NCBI RefSeq assembly: GCF_011386835.1
Contig: NC_088797.1
Location: 98,776,264-98,840,263 of the forward strand
DNA from: Chrysemys picta bellii
Lineage: Eukaryota; Chordata; Testudines; Emydidae
DNA: 64,000 bases
Direction: 5' to 3'
The notes beneath the pieces are model-generated. The model did no database searches and had not been told where the DNA came from. It saw only the letters and a program-made list of their open reading frames with translations. This document shows positions 48,406 to 60,732 of this stretch, one piece after another. Both the position numbers and the translations under genes were made by a program. How positions within the stretch are numbered: position 1 is the stretch's first letter; every line of letters starts with the position of its first letter.

Positions 48406-51085
48406 CTTGAAGCATGATGAAAAAAGAACTGTACAATACTCAACCAATATACACTGCACCCACCCCACCTCTTCTATCCGACTAATGTCACATGAAATAT
48501 TGATATTACTCATTAGTGGAAAAGTCATGAGTCTCATGCAAGTCATCCCAAACAAGTGCCAAAACATGCTTTCACATGGCACCACAAAATGGCACAGTTA
48601 GTTTATGCTGCATAGTTCATAGAAAAATCATTTGTGAAGGTTTTTACAATATACAATAAATGTAACTGGTATTATGGCCAGATCCATAAAGCAATTTAAG
48701 CATTACAATCCTGAGCATTGTGGGGCCTAGAAATTCACAAACACTGCAATTCATATGTGCTGGAACTGGGGGTGCTGCCATACCCCCTGGCTTAAAGTGG
48801 TTTCCTGGTTATATACAGGGTTTACAGTTTGGTTCAGTGGCTCTCCAGTGTCATTAAGATGTTTCTTTGCTTTTATAGTATATGAAAGAGAGTAAACAAT
48901 GGCATTACCTGCAGCTTAAGCATCTTTTGTAGGACATATTTGGCTTTGCCTTGGGAGCACCAGAGATTCCATAATTGTGGTGGAGGGAGCTGTTACTATT
49001 TCCCGATGCAAAAGACCCTCCTTAATTTAGATGGCCTGGAACAAACTTGTGTGTGTTCTTGAACCGTAGTCAATGGGGAAGTGCCTCTCTACTACTGATC
49101 TATGATTAAGACTTATTCAGCTGAAAACTTTGTTTGCATTTCATCCTTGGATAGGTTACAATGGAAGGGCCTTGCCAAAACAGACTGCTGAAGATGTGGC
49201 TTTCCCAGAGCCACACTGGCTCACATGTTTGTGGCCAATCCATTTGGCTAGATGCAGGCAGGGGGATTACTATGACAATGGAAACCTCTCTAAACATTTG
49301 CTTCCAAGAACTCTGTTTTGGGATATAGCCCATCTTGGAAATTGTCCACCTCACAGAAAGCTTGTTTCTCTAGAGTAGTGCTTGTAGCTAAATAAGCCAT
49401 ATAGTTTACGGAAGAGCAGACTGCCTCTAGGGATAGAAATGTGGCATAGAGACTTGGCTGACCTGAAGCTAAAGAGCAGGTAATCTTTCAGAGAAGAGAC
49501 TTCTGACAAATTTTGAGTAGATTTGGTCGACACTTTAGAAATCATTAATTTAGTTCCCAGTGGATAGAAACCAAGATGTCGCTCTCCTTTCTGTTCCCTG
49601 TCCCCCTTCCTTCCCTTTCCATTCCTTTACTTTTTTTGTTCTTTTGTCTTCCCTTACTTTTTAGGGAGGAGGAAAAAAATCAGTATCACTGCCTTTTCCA
49701 TACCATGACCCTCCCTGTTACAACAGAAGACTTTCAGGCTCTCCCACTACCGTAGTTTTGCTGTGGTGGGTGTTTTCCCTCTATCCATAAAAAGGGAAGT
49801 TTATTACAGTGCCCTGTGACCCACCTGAAGAGAACCCATGCTCTATCATGTTTCCACTTACTCACCTCTCCTCTAAACTAAGGTAGTCCCAATCTTTTCA
49901 ATGTCTTTCCATGGTTCTGAAGTTTTGTTCTTTGCCCATTTCTGCTATAACTGGCTTTTAGCCAGAACTGAGATGATCTGATGCTTTTGAGCAACACTTC
50001 TAACCAGTTTTATCAGAACTTTTCTGTGGTGGGGATGGGTGTGTGTGGGTGTGGTGTGTGTTTGTTTATTTTTTTGAGTCAGACTCAAAAGGCTCCTTGG
50101 TTATTGCCCTTTTTAAAGTTAACTTATAGGATACTAAGTTGTAGACTTTTCCATCTGGTTATTGCAGTTTAAGAGAAATTTATAGATATGCAGTCCTGAA
50201 GCTTTTCTTGTTCCATATTTCTTCATCTTCATTTTAGTGTTTCCTTTAAGGACAATTATGATACTAATGAGCCATGCATCATGGTAATACTATAGGGAAA
50301 GTATTGTCATGTTAATAAAGTTACTATATACCTATTAGCCCAATAATGCCTTTTAAATAACCTTAAAGCTCATTTTGAATGCAAATTGAATAAAACTCCA
50401 ATAAAATCTTCATAAAAGATGACAATGAGGACATAATTACTCTTGATTGTGAACATTTGATTTAGCTGCTTTTAACTAAATGTATATTTTGTTCTTACTA
50501 ATTATTTTTAAATGTATGCTTCAATATGTCCTACAGAATTTTTGGTTACACACAATTATGAAAAACAGTCTCCCCCTAAACATATTTCACAAAAAAGGCT
50601 TTTTTGCAAATATGTATGTACCTTCCAATTCATTCTAAACTGGTATTTAAGGCTTAAAATACTCTATAGCCTGCGAGTTCATATGTCTCCCTGCTTCAGG
50701 CTATAGAAATATTTACAGAATCTCTATGGTTTAGGATTCATTAAATCATTTTATCAAGGCTAATTTGGTGGTTGATTGTGGTTTATTAAGCATGTGCTTC
50801 TCCTTGTGCTTGGATGCATTCAGTCTTTGATCTGCATATTACCTCACAATGTGTGATCAGATCATCTATTTAGCAATGAATTATAGGTTTGTGTGATAAT
50901 CCTGAGGCACAGCCAAGGGTATACTGTAGTGCACTCCAGTTGATTAATACCTGACCAGTGAAAAACACAAATACTTCTCTACTAATAACTATCCTTATTG
51001 TAAGTTGTGTGTGACTTTTTTGAAGGATTTTAATTTAAAGTAGTTCTGATCTTATAATTCTTACCATTGTCAATACCAAGAGAAT
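48406..51085. other. Intergenic, no gene seen
   Basis: No supported gene. Short overlapping frames on both strands at 49106-49378 show no domain, splice context or family. Confidence 0.45.
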
Positions 51086-51213
51086 GATTTTAAGATGGCT
51101 TTGGAGTGGAGCCTGGAGCTGGAGCGCGGAGCAGCTCTGAAGCAGTGGAGCTGCAGGTTTTTGCCTGGAGCTGGAGCAGAGCTGGAGCACTGCTCCAAAG
51201 CCCTGGATTTGAA
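51086..51213. mobile_element. Short TGGAGC-rich MITE
   Basis: Flanks GATTTTAA (51086-51093) and GATTTGAA (51206-51213) are an 8-bp duplication with one mismatch. The 112-bp insert has inverted ends GGCTTTGGAG and CTCCAAAGCC, and is filled with repeats of the type TGGAGCTGGAGC. Confidence 0.65.
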
Positions 51214-51628
51214 TGCAGTCAGCAATAAGTACCAAATTCACTTGAATTAAAAATCTAAAATCAGTTTTATTGTGTTTGTGCTCTTGGCAGAGCCCGCAAA
51301 ATGAACATATTATGCCCAGCACATCTGTTTGTCTTGTTACACTGCTCTACAGCCAAAATGCTTCTGAAATAAATGTAGTCAAACTTTACTAATTCTGGGT
51401 CACTGAGAATGAAAATGATGCTTAAAATTGTTGATTGGCTCTAGTTTTCAAGATATGCTATTGGGTCAGTATATATGACCTTTGACTTGGGAATGGCGGA
51501 GGATAAGTGAGTTATAAAGGGAAGGGATCTCAATTTAAACCAGAAATGACTAAAATACATCTTTGACTGGATCTATGAATAAATCTGACTGGGTTTGGGC
51601 AGTACTTGCTTTTTAAGCAAAACAATGA

Positions 51629-51710
51629 ATGATGCAATCTGAAGCTGGTATTGCATCATACATGATATGAATTGCATCATGTTATTCCTAGAAGTCATGG
51701 ATGATGCAAT
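51629..51710. promoter_or_regulatory. Four C/EBP-ATF composite motifs upstream of the 51849 gene
   Basis: ATGATGCAAT occurs at 51629-51638 and 51701-51710, and its complement ATTGCATCAT at 51650-51659 and 51671-51680. All four decamers are exact. Start-to-start spacing is 21, 21 and 30 bp, close to whole helical turns. TGATGCAAT/ATTGCATCA is the known core of amino-acid response elements such as that of the CHOP promoter, bound by ATF4 with C/EBP proteins. A regulatory role here is inference; the repeats could equally be subterminal transposase-binding sites. Confidence 0.5.
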
Positions 51711-51848
51711 CATAATGAAGCTTACATCACTCTGCTGAACAAATTGCCCTATATCAGCTCTAGAAATCATACAGTGTCGTGCTCTCTTATTTGTCAGTGT
51801 TTGATTTTTGCAAAGGGACACATTTCTGTTTAGCCAAAGTGAGCAGAG

Positions 51849-53547
51849 ATGCCTCATACTTGTGTGAACAGTGCAGATCACTTCACCACAAACATAGCAG
51901 AAGTGCCTTTTGCATCACAAAAGTGCAGTATAACCACTATGGTTAAGAAAGCCTATCACCTTTATTTTGGCTGCAAAATTGGAGATCAGGACAAGAGGTG
52001 GGCCCCACACATATGCTGCAACACTTGTGCAACAAATCTTCGCCAGTGGTTGAACAGGAAAAGGAAATCTATGCCTTTTGCAGTGCCAATGATTTGGAGA
52101 GAGCCAACAGATCATACCAGCAATTGTTACTTCTGTATGGTGCCTCCAGTTGGGAAAAGTGTGTCAAAGAAGAAAAAGTGGATTGTGCATTATCCAAACA
52201 TTCCATCAGCTATACGTCCAGTACCCCACGGAGAAGGACTGCCGCTTCCTGATGCACCAGAATCATTCTCACTTGAGTCAGACGAGGAAGAGGATGAAAC
52301 TTCTGGTCCTGAACCATCAGTGTCACAGGACCCACATTTTATCCCATCCTCCTCCTCTGAACCACACCTCATAACACAGGGTGAACTGAATGACCTTGTC
52401 AGGGATTTGGAACTACCCAAGAGTAAGGCAGAGCTGTTGGGCTCCAGACTACAGCAGTGGAATCTCCTGGCAGGTGATGTTAGGGTTTCCATGTTCCGTG
52501 ACCGTCAAAAGGATCTTGTCCCATTCTTCTTCATGGAAGGTGATCTTGTAGCCTGCAACAACATCGATGGTGTGATGGCAGCCCTCAACATCGTTCACGA
52601 TCCAGATGAGTGGAGACTGTGTTCATTGATTCATCGAAGACGAGTCTTAAAGCTGTTTTACTGCATAATGGCAATGTTTTTTGCCATCAATTCCAGTTGG
52701 TCATGCAGTCCATATGAAGGAAACCTATGACAACATGAAACAACTTTTGAGGTGCATAAACTATGACCAACATCAGTGACAGCTTTGTGGCGATTTGAAG
52801 GTTGTTGCTCTCTTGCTTGGTCTGCAGACTGGATACACAAAGTACTGCTGTTTTCTCTGCGAATGGGATAGTCGTGCAAGAGATTCCCACTACATCAAGA
52901 AAGACTGGACACTCCGACAGTCATTGGAGCCTGGGAGGAAAAGTGTTCAGCATCTACCACTTGTTGAATCAAGGAAGATTTTGTTACCACCCTTACACAT
53001 CAAGCTGGATCTGATGAAGAACTTTGTCAAGGCCATTGACAAAACACAAGCAGCTTTCGTGTACCTCCATGGAAAATTTCCAAGGTTAAGTGATCCTAAG
53101 ATAAAGGAAGGTGTCTTTGTTGGTCCTCAGATTCGTGAACTTCTTTGAGATGATGCATTTGACCATGCAGTGTGTGGCAAGAAAAAGACGGCATGGAAAG
53201 CCTTCCAGTTAGTGGCAATAAATTTTTCTTGGAAACAACAAGGCAGACAACTACAGGTTGTTGGTGGAAAACCTCCTCAAGGCATACAAATCCTTGGTTG
53301 CAACATGTCACTAAAGAGACATTTTTTTGCACTCTCATCTAGACTTTTTTTTTTCCCACCGAACTGCGGAGCAGTGAGCAACGAGCACGGCAAGCGATTT
53401 CACCAGGACATTGCAACAATGGAGAAACGCTATCAGGGCAAATGAAGCCCATCAATGCTTGCAGACTATTGCTGGACAGTGACAAGAGATGCTCCATTTA
53501 ATGAATACAAGAAACAAGCCAAAAAGCGCCGAGTAGACACTGAATAG
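51849..53547 (+). pseudogene. Decayed gene of an unnamed mobile-element-associated protein family
   Basis: From ATG 51849 a frame of about 256 codons is clearly coding. It has cysteine pairs reminiscent of a zinc finger (CKIGDQDKRWAPHICCNTC), then SMPFAVPMIWREPTDH with NCYFC, an acidic linker (SDEEEDETSGPEPS) and ELNDLVRDLELPKSKAELLG. After two +1 frameshifts (about 52615-52625 and in the T run near 52677) the protein continues: GDLKVVALLLGLQTGYTKYC, CFLCEWDSRARDSHYI, LLPPLHIKLDLMKNFVKAID, EGVFVGPQIRELL, NCGAVSNEHGKRFHQDI, and the basic end KKRRVDTE with TAG at 53545. In-frame stops are at 52777 and 53443 (both tryptophan sites) and 53146. More shifts lie near 53225 and 53295. Total length of about 565 codons matches the family as I remember it from arthropod and vertebrate genomes. 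There its patchy spread and copy number suggest a transposon gene. I cannot assign a superfamily or a function. Confidence 0.7.
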
Positions 53548-54920
53548 GACTCAACTATGTACATAATAGTTTTTTGCCTTTTGTTTCATAATAAATTTTA
53601 TTTATATAACCCTTTTGCTGATTTTTAAAGTGTTACATAAACAGGACAGGTGAAATATTATCATGTAAAGCAACCATAAACACATGAAAATACCTAGGTT
53701 TACAATTTATGATTAAAACTCTACTATCTACACAATATACATAGACATAAAATGTAAAACTTAAATATCTTAGAAGCAGTAACCAATCAGTTGTTTTCAT
53801 TGTCATTGTATTTTGTATTGTATTTTCATTGTATTTTGATGTGCTGAATTCAAATTCAACACATCAAAATACATAATAAATAGCACATTTTATCTCTGAA
53901 GCAGACGTCTCAAAAATTGTAGACCAGTGTTATCAGTGAATTTGAGATTGTGGAACCTCTTCTAGAAGGGATAGAACAACTCGTTTTGGAGTCAGTGTTG
54001 GTCCTGTTCTGTGCAATGAGTGTCACATAGTGGCCTGGCTATCCTTCCCTGTAGGAGATCTACGAAATACCACCTCCATTCAGCCACCACCGTTTTATGG
54101 CTTGGAGGATCTAATTGGCTTTAAAGCAACTAAAAAGGGTCATTCAAATGTTTTAATAAAATAAGCAGAGCTTGCTGTAAAGCTGCATGGACTAATGGAT
54201 TCTCTTCTAGATTCACTCTTTTTAAAAATACACTATGAATAGATTTTTTTTTTCATACCTACTTTTTTTTGGTAAAATATATTTAATTATTCCACTCTAA
54301 ATTCACTTAACACAGCTACGTTCCTGGCTCTGTCTGTCCATCACATCTAAGAGCGATCAGATAGTGGTCGATCCAAGGGAAGAGAATCTAATTCTCCATT
54401 GAGCAAGTTGGCTGCATACACTTTTTTGGGGGGGGAGGGGGGCAAGAAAGGGAAAAGCTTGCCCTCAGCTGAGTGCCTCTGAGTCTGTAGGAAAGGATGA
54501 TGCATCTCCACAAACTTAATGAAGGGCCAGATCCTAATCCCTTTTGTGAAACCCAAGTAAATGGCAGTATGGCTTGGAGCATCCATGAGTTGCAATAGCT
54601 TCCAAGCCTGCATAATAGTTTCAGACAATAGTTTTGCATAACTGTAAGCCACCATTGCCCCCACCTCGTCATCAACAGGCACTGCATGGTATTGCAGAAC
54701 TGAGCAACTCTGTATCATGTTCAGCACCAAGATGTTGCAAAGCTATTCTCTCTGACATCTGCATGGGTCAATCTCCTCTGCAGTGCTGCTGCTTTTCAGG
54801 ACTTGCATATTCACTCAAAAGGACAAGATTTGGCCCTAAAACGCATCTGAGAAAGTCATAAGCAGCTGAAGAGGGAGACTAGAATGGAAGCTGCATCTCT
54901 GTCCCGTATCCAGTGTTCCA
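53548..54920. other. 3' flank of the decayed gene and intergenic DNA
   Basis: AATAAA at about 53590 lies 40 nt after the final stop, with repeated 'ttttcattgtatttt' phrases at 53796-53838 and the hairpin at 53831. It may be the 3' part of the same mobile element. From about 53950 to 54920 I see no supported feature. Confidence 0.4.
53831..53872. repeat. 20-bp hairpin downstream of the decayed gene
   Basis: GTATTTTGATGTGCTGAATT (53831-53850) and AATTCAACACATCAAAATAC (53853-53872) are inverted copies with one mismatch and a 2-nt loop (CA). Confidence 0.85.
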
Positions 54921-55308
54921 TGGCAGAGCATAGGCGCCGACACCAGGGGCGCTCCAGGGCGGGAGCACCCACGTGGAAAAATTAGTGGGTGCTTTGCACC
55001 CACCGGCAGCCAAGCGCCTCGCCTCTGCCTCCTCCCCCTGAGCGCGCCACTTCTCCACCTACCTCCCAGCACTTGCTGCCACAAAACAGCTGTTTTGCAG
55101 CATAACAAGCTCCGGGAGGGAGGAGCGGGAACGCAGCGCGCTCAGGGGAGGAGGTGGGGCCATGGCGGGTATTTGGGGAAGGGATTGGAATAGGGGCAAG
55201 GACTTTTGGGGAGAGGGTGGGGCAGGGGTGGAGTCGGGGCGGGGCCAGAGGCAGAGGGGGGTCAAGCACCCACCAGCACTAGCAGAAGTCGGGGTCTATG
55301 TGGCAGAG
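54921..55308. mobile_element. CpG-rich hAT-type MITE with 8-bp target duplication
   Basis: A perfect 8-bp duplication, TGGCAGAG, lies at 54921-54928 and 55301-55308. The 372-bp insert has inverted ends CATAGGCGCCGAC and GTCGGGGTCTATG. Further in, 'gggagcacccac' and 'cccctgagcgcgc' pair with inverted counterparts ('gcgcgctcagggg' at about 55135), so the whole unit forms a long hairpin. Its GC and CpG content stands out from AT-rich surroundings, and the glycine- and proline-rich frames in it are artefacts. Confidence 0.85.
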
Positions 55309-58237
55309 AATTCTTACATTTGGGAAATAGCTCTATCCTTAAAGGATGCCATGTGACTTTCTCCTAGAGTAACTTCTGTATCTCTAATTAATTCACTTGT
55401 AATAGTCAAACTAATCACCTACTTTTAGGCACAAACAGTACTAATGTTAATCATTCAGGGATGTTAAGACACTTACAGACTTCAGCATGCGATAAGAAAA
55501 ATGTACCACCTAGCTGTCTCTTTAGAACACTTCTTGCAGGTTCAGGGATGACGCTGGAGTTTACAAAGTTTGGATGTGTTTTGAATTAAAAACAACCTGT
55601 ATAATTTCCCTTTTGCTGGATAAAAGAACCATTTAAAATGTGGGTGTCCTATTGTACAGTAACAAACCCACTCTCATGAAAAAGAGAATATAATGGTGTA
55701 TGCCATTCTGTTCTTTCATGTCAAGTGTGGGTTGGAGGAGGAGGTGGGGAAGATGTATGTTAATAGTTTTGGCTTCCAGAGAGTATCTGATATTCTTTTC
55801 ATTGAGACATCAGGAGTAACGAAGCTTGATTTGACAAATGGCAGGATGGTGTGACTTGTTTGACTATGAAATCAGGCATCTCCTGGATATACAGTACATG
55901 CTTCTGAAATGCTAGGACAATACTACTATAAGTAATATTTACCTCTCTCTGAAATACTCAAGCCCATTATTCAGATACTTGATTCACAAAGAGGCAAGCC
56001 ATTGACCTTAAAAACAAACACAAGCCCAATAAAACTGTCAGTGGCTACAATCAGATATTCCCACTGATTCCTTTTATAAGTACTTAAAACTTAGATGAAA
56101 AAGTTTGAATTTAATCAATCCCTCTTTCACCACTTTAGAAGTATGATTCAGAAATGTTTTTCATGCCTCTATTTCTTAAAAAAATTGGGTTCTTGATTAA
56201 TTCTGCTTCAGAGTATAGAGCTACTAAATTCAGGGAATAAATACTTTTACCTTTGGCTCCATACATGAATAACTCATCTATTTAATTAGATATATTTTAT
56301 TCTTTGAAACATGTAGGTGCTCCATAAAATACAGTCCATCTTCAAAATCTTTAAGGATTAATGCTTCTTTTAGGAAATGGCAGATATAATGAAGGAAATA
56401 GCTGGTACTTGGAGAGATGTCTCTGAGTTCACTTATCGTTTAATAAAAAGAATCCTCTAGGTTCTTTTATAATACCCATAGATAGCAAAGAGTTCCTGAC
56501 TTAAGTTTCAAAACACAGCAATTTGCTGCTGAACATGGTGAGAAAATCACAGCTTTGAACATGAAAGATATTATGGCAAGGCAAATTCTGCAACTTTCAG
56601 TAACACTTATAGTTTGTAAGTATGTAGCTAAATACTTTCACACTGCAGTTTTTATAATTTTTATGCTAGTATTAGTAATTGTGAATAGATAACTTTTATG
56701 CATCATTTGTATATCCATGTGGAGTATTAAATTTATGAATTGTAGTCCTTCAGGAGAGTAAAAAAATGAGTTTGAATAGCTGACAATCCCTGCTTATTTT
56801 TATACTGAGGTAGATCAAGTTGGTGGGATTTGGGTTCAAGGCTGAATCAGGGCTAAAGTTCAGGAGCACAAATGATGCTAAAAACACGTGCACTGGTTTC
56901 ATGAGTTTACATCCCCAAATGGCAGAAATCAGCTGTCTTCTAAAACTTTTAGTCACTTCTGAAACAGAACTGAATATAGGTCCCTTCTGTTTTGGGTCCA
57001 GTCCAGAACCAAACCATAAGATCAGGTTCAGATCTGGAGAACTGAATTAATATAGCCCCACCTATGCTGAAATTCAATGGAGTTCATCAAGGGGCTTTCC
57101 TGATGAACTGCATATATTAAAATACGGCAGGCCAATAAAGAATTTGAGAATAGTTTTACCACTGAATATTTTTACTAAATTAAGGCTCCCCCAGCAAAGT
57201 CCTGAGCGTTCCAGCCTCAGTCCAGATACATGCTTAACTTCAGCTTGCATTTCTAAAGTTACACATGCTTAAGTGCTTTACTCAGTTGAGGCCAGAGCAC
57301 TGAGCACCTGGCAGGATTGAGTCTTTTAGTCATGATTTTTGACCACCCCAGAGTTTTACTAGAGCCCATCCCTTCTGTACTTAATGTAATAATTATGGGC
57401 TTGTTTTCCCTCATGTTAGTCCCGGAGGGCAGGGGTGTGTGCCTTGGGAGAATGGGGTGAAGTCACATAGAGAGGAGGTGATATTAGCAGAGCAGGAGTT
57501 CTGCCAGAAATACCCGCTCTAAACTACAATTGAGCCTCTATAAAAGCCCTGCAGATGGAGGGAGAGCTGAAGGTGCCCTGGCTCCTCTTTCTTCCTGGCC
57601 TGTGCTTGCTCATACTGGGATTCAGATCAGATGCTCAGAAATGATGGTGGATAAGAACAGAGTTGCTAGATTGTCCCTTTAAAATTTCTTAACTGTCATA
57701 GCTGATATCAGCCAGCTCAAGAACAATGTAGCCCAAAGCCCTCTACTTCAATGCTAATGCTTTATGCTAGTGCTTCTATGCCACAGATAGGTATATTAGA
57801 TTAGGTAGCCAAAACATCATTCAGATCAAAGGAACATGAACAGAAATGGCACATTGGGCTGAACATCTTCCCCCTACCTGCAGCCCTTACTGGAGTCCAA
57901 TATAAGGATTATCGTAACCTGCAAGGCTGTGAGAACTCCTGTGGGCCAAACAGGGCCATTATGAAGGAGAACAGTTGCTAGAATTAGAAGACCTCTGGAT
58001 AGGTCAGTCAAGAGCATAGCTGGCATGCACCCCAAAAGCCATGTGCTATAATTTGTGATTGAGTAGATCCCATATATAGCACCATTGGGATTATTTCATC
58101 TACCATTTATCTAATTTATTATTAGTCCGTTTAGCCTTTCTTATAAATTCACTTAAAAATGATCATTTTACAAAAGGCTGCAATGGAAAAGTGCAACTTT
58201 GTCTATATTTGACTCTTTTATAGTCACTGGTATATAA
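55309..58237. other. Intergenic, no gene seen
   Basis: No supported gene or repeat. A 29-codon frame at 57555-57644 with a hydrophobic start lies just after a TATA-like sequence, but the spacing does not support it (see rejected items). Confidence 0.45.
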
Positions 58238-58968
58238 TGTCATAACTATAAAGGGAAGGGTGTAACAGCTGTCCTGTGTACAGTACTATAAAATCCCTCC
58301 TGGCCAGAGACTCCAAAATCCTTTTCCCTGTAAAGGGTTAAGAAGCTCAGGTAACCTGGCTGGCATCTGACCCAAAGGACCAAGATACTTTCAAATCTTG
58401 GGGGGTGGGGGGAAGGCTTTTGTTTGTGCTCTTTGTTTGGGAGTTTGTTCGCTCTTGGGACTGAGAGGGACCAGACATCAATCCAGGTTCTCCCCATCTT
58501 TCTAAACAAGTCTCTCATATTTCAAACTTGTAAGTAAAAAGCCAGGCAAGGCGTCTTAGTTTTACTTTGTTTTCTCAACTTGTAGATGTAACTTTTACTA
58601 GAGTGTTTATCTTTGTTTGCTATACTTTGAACCTGAGGCTAGAGGGAGGTCCTCTGAGCTCTTTAAGTTTGATTACCCTGTAAAGTTATTTTCCATGCTG
58701 ATTTTACAGAGATGATTTTTACCTTTTTCTTTAATTAAAAGCCTTCTTTTTAAGAACCTGATTGATTTCTCCTTGTTTTAGATCCAAGGGGGTTGGATCT
58801 GTATTCACCAGGGAATTGGTGAAGGTCTCTCAAGGCTACCCAGGGAAGGGAATTAGCTTTGGGATGGTGGCAGCGGACCAGACCTAAGCGGGTAGTTAAG
58901 CTTAGAAGTTTTCATGCAGGCCCCCATATTTGTACCCTAAAGTTCAAAGTGGGGAAGCAGCCTTGACA
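58238..58968 (+). mobile_element. Solo LTR of an endogenous retroelement
   Basis: The 731-bp block begins TGTCATAACTATAAAGGGAA and ends CAGCCTTGACA, giving TGTCA...TGACA inverted ends. It contains 'cctgtaaagggttaagaagc', 'attaccctgtaaagttattt' and a 'ttaattaaaagcc' stretch that may hold the poly(A) signal. I recognise this arrangement as a common chelonian LTR. No internal retroviral sequence follows, so it is a solitary LTR, and the flanks show no clear duplication. Confidence 0.65.
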
Positions 58969-60732
58969 AATGTACCTTTGAGTATTTGACTGCTTTTATA
59001 ATTCTTTTGTTGATTTATCCAGTGCACCTTCTACCAGCGAAATTGACAATGAAATTCCCTTTGCTTTCCTGTCAGGTTTATAATTTAGCAATTTCAGTGG
59101 TCTGTCAAAAGTTGCATTTTCCCTCCACTCACTTCAAGCCTCAATTACAAAGTACCTGCTTATTTGTAGGAATGTATTTGTATTTTAATTTTAAAAATAA
59201 GAATGAAACAATTGTCACCACTATAGCATGATTGGGGGCAGGGGGGGGGGGAAGATCCAATATAGCACTTGCATAACTAAGTCAAGTATATATTGAAATC
59301 AAACTTGATCTTTCAAAGAGAGACTCCTCACTTCCTTTTCATCATTTTCCATGTTGCCATAACAATTTACTGGGGTCAAAGGTGGCATGGTGGCCAGTTT
59401 TCCCCCAAGCTACAATCAGAAGTCACTGGTCTGGGATCATTTTAAAAACCATCTGAGGAACAAAAATGACAGAGGATTTTCTTTCAAGTTTGGGAATCTC
59501 CATGTGTTGGAAGGAAACCAAACTCTCCTGGTATAAAAGTAGAAGCTGGTGAAAACGAGGTGATAAGGAACTTCTATACCTCAACTATAAATAAGTAAAA
59601 TGATTTTTGACTCATTGCAGGATGTTTTCCTGTATCAGTTTGTTTGTAGCCAAGTTCAGCCCTCAGCAGATTAGTGTCACTCAGGGCATGGGAAAAGGCA
59701 GTATTCTACTTCCCCCTCCCCCCACCCCCTTCATTTAGAATGCAGGTGGTGCCTGCACTTAGTTTAAACAGAATGCATTGTTATAACAGTCTAGACAGGC
59801 TATGATCAACAGACTGTGTACAGGAACAATTTGTATTTTTAAAACTTTTTTATCTGATTACAGGGATAATGACTAAAAAAATCAACCTGACAATTTTGCA
59901 TGATTAGAAAAGTGATATTCATGCAGATTTCTCTTCATGTTTCCAAATGGAATGGGATTCATGTCACATGCTGCATGCCATTTATCTTATAAGATTACTC
60001 AGTGCCTCTTACTTTCTGCCTCTAAATAATCTCAGATGCTTTATGCATGTAACTAGTCTATTTTGACAGGTCCAGACATATCAAAATCATGTATTAGCCA
60101 TTTTTCCACACCACTGAACCTGTATAAAGAGCAAGATACCTTGAAACTGAAGGGACAGAATAGAAAAATCAGATTGCATCAGGTATGATATTTACACACA
60201 AATGGATTCCTTAGAGTGCACCTTTATGTTGACATAAACACTTCCACTTCTTGTACCCCTTGTGAATGACCATTTTACACTGAACCCTTCACTCCCATGT
60301 TATGTAAATATTTAAACGGATTGTTGGTGTGCTGGCTCTAGCTACACAGTCTTATTCTGAAATGTAGTAGTCGGTCATTCAGGTTGGTCAACATTGGATG
60401 GCAGAGTTGGTTGAAAATTTTCTGTCATTCTTTTAAATAGAAAGTTGCATTTTGGATTAAACTAAAAATTTTGTAAAGCTTCTGCTTTCCTCAAACTTTA
60501 GAACTTTTGCTGTTAAACCAAAATCTTTTTACTTTTCTCCTGGAAATTCTTGTTTAGTAGGGAGTTGTTTTTAACAAGGAAAAGCATCCATGGCTCTGAA
60601 AAAACACCCATTTTCTGACCAGCTGCATTTGATAGAAAGCCAGTGAAGAGAGTGGAATACTGGGATGATGTGCTTGTGGTGGCCTGTGTTGCTGAGCAAG
60701 TGGATTGCAGTATTCTGAACCAATTGTAGGAA
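58969..60732. other. Intergenic, no gene seen
   Basis: A G run lies at 59238-59251. About 60640-60725 ('gctgagcaagtggattgcag' and 'tattctgaaccaattg') resembles an old LINE-type fragment that I cannot name. Confidence 0.4.

Noticed and set aside
57539..57644. TATA-like TATAAAA followed by an ATG frame of 29 codons with a hydrophobic, signal-peptide-like start
   Set aside because: The ATG lies only about 10 nt after the TATA sequence, so a normal start site would fall inside the frame. The frame stops after 29 codons and no splice donor extends it.
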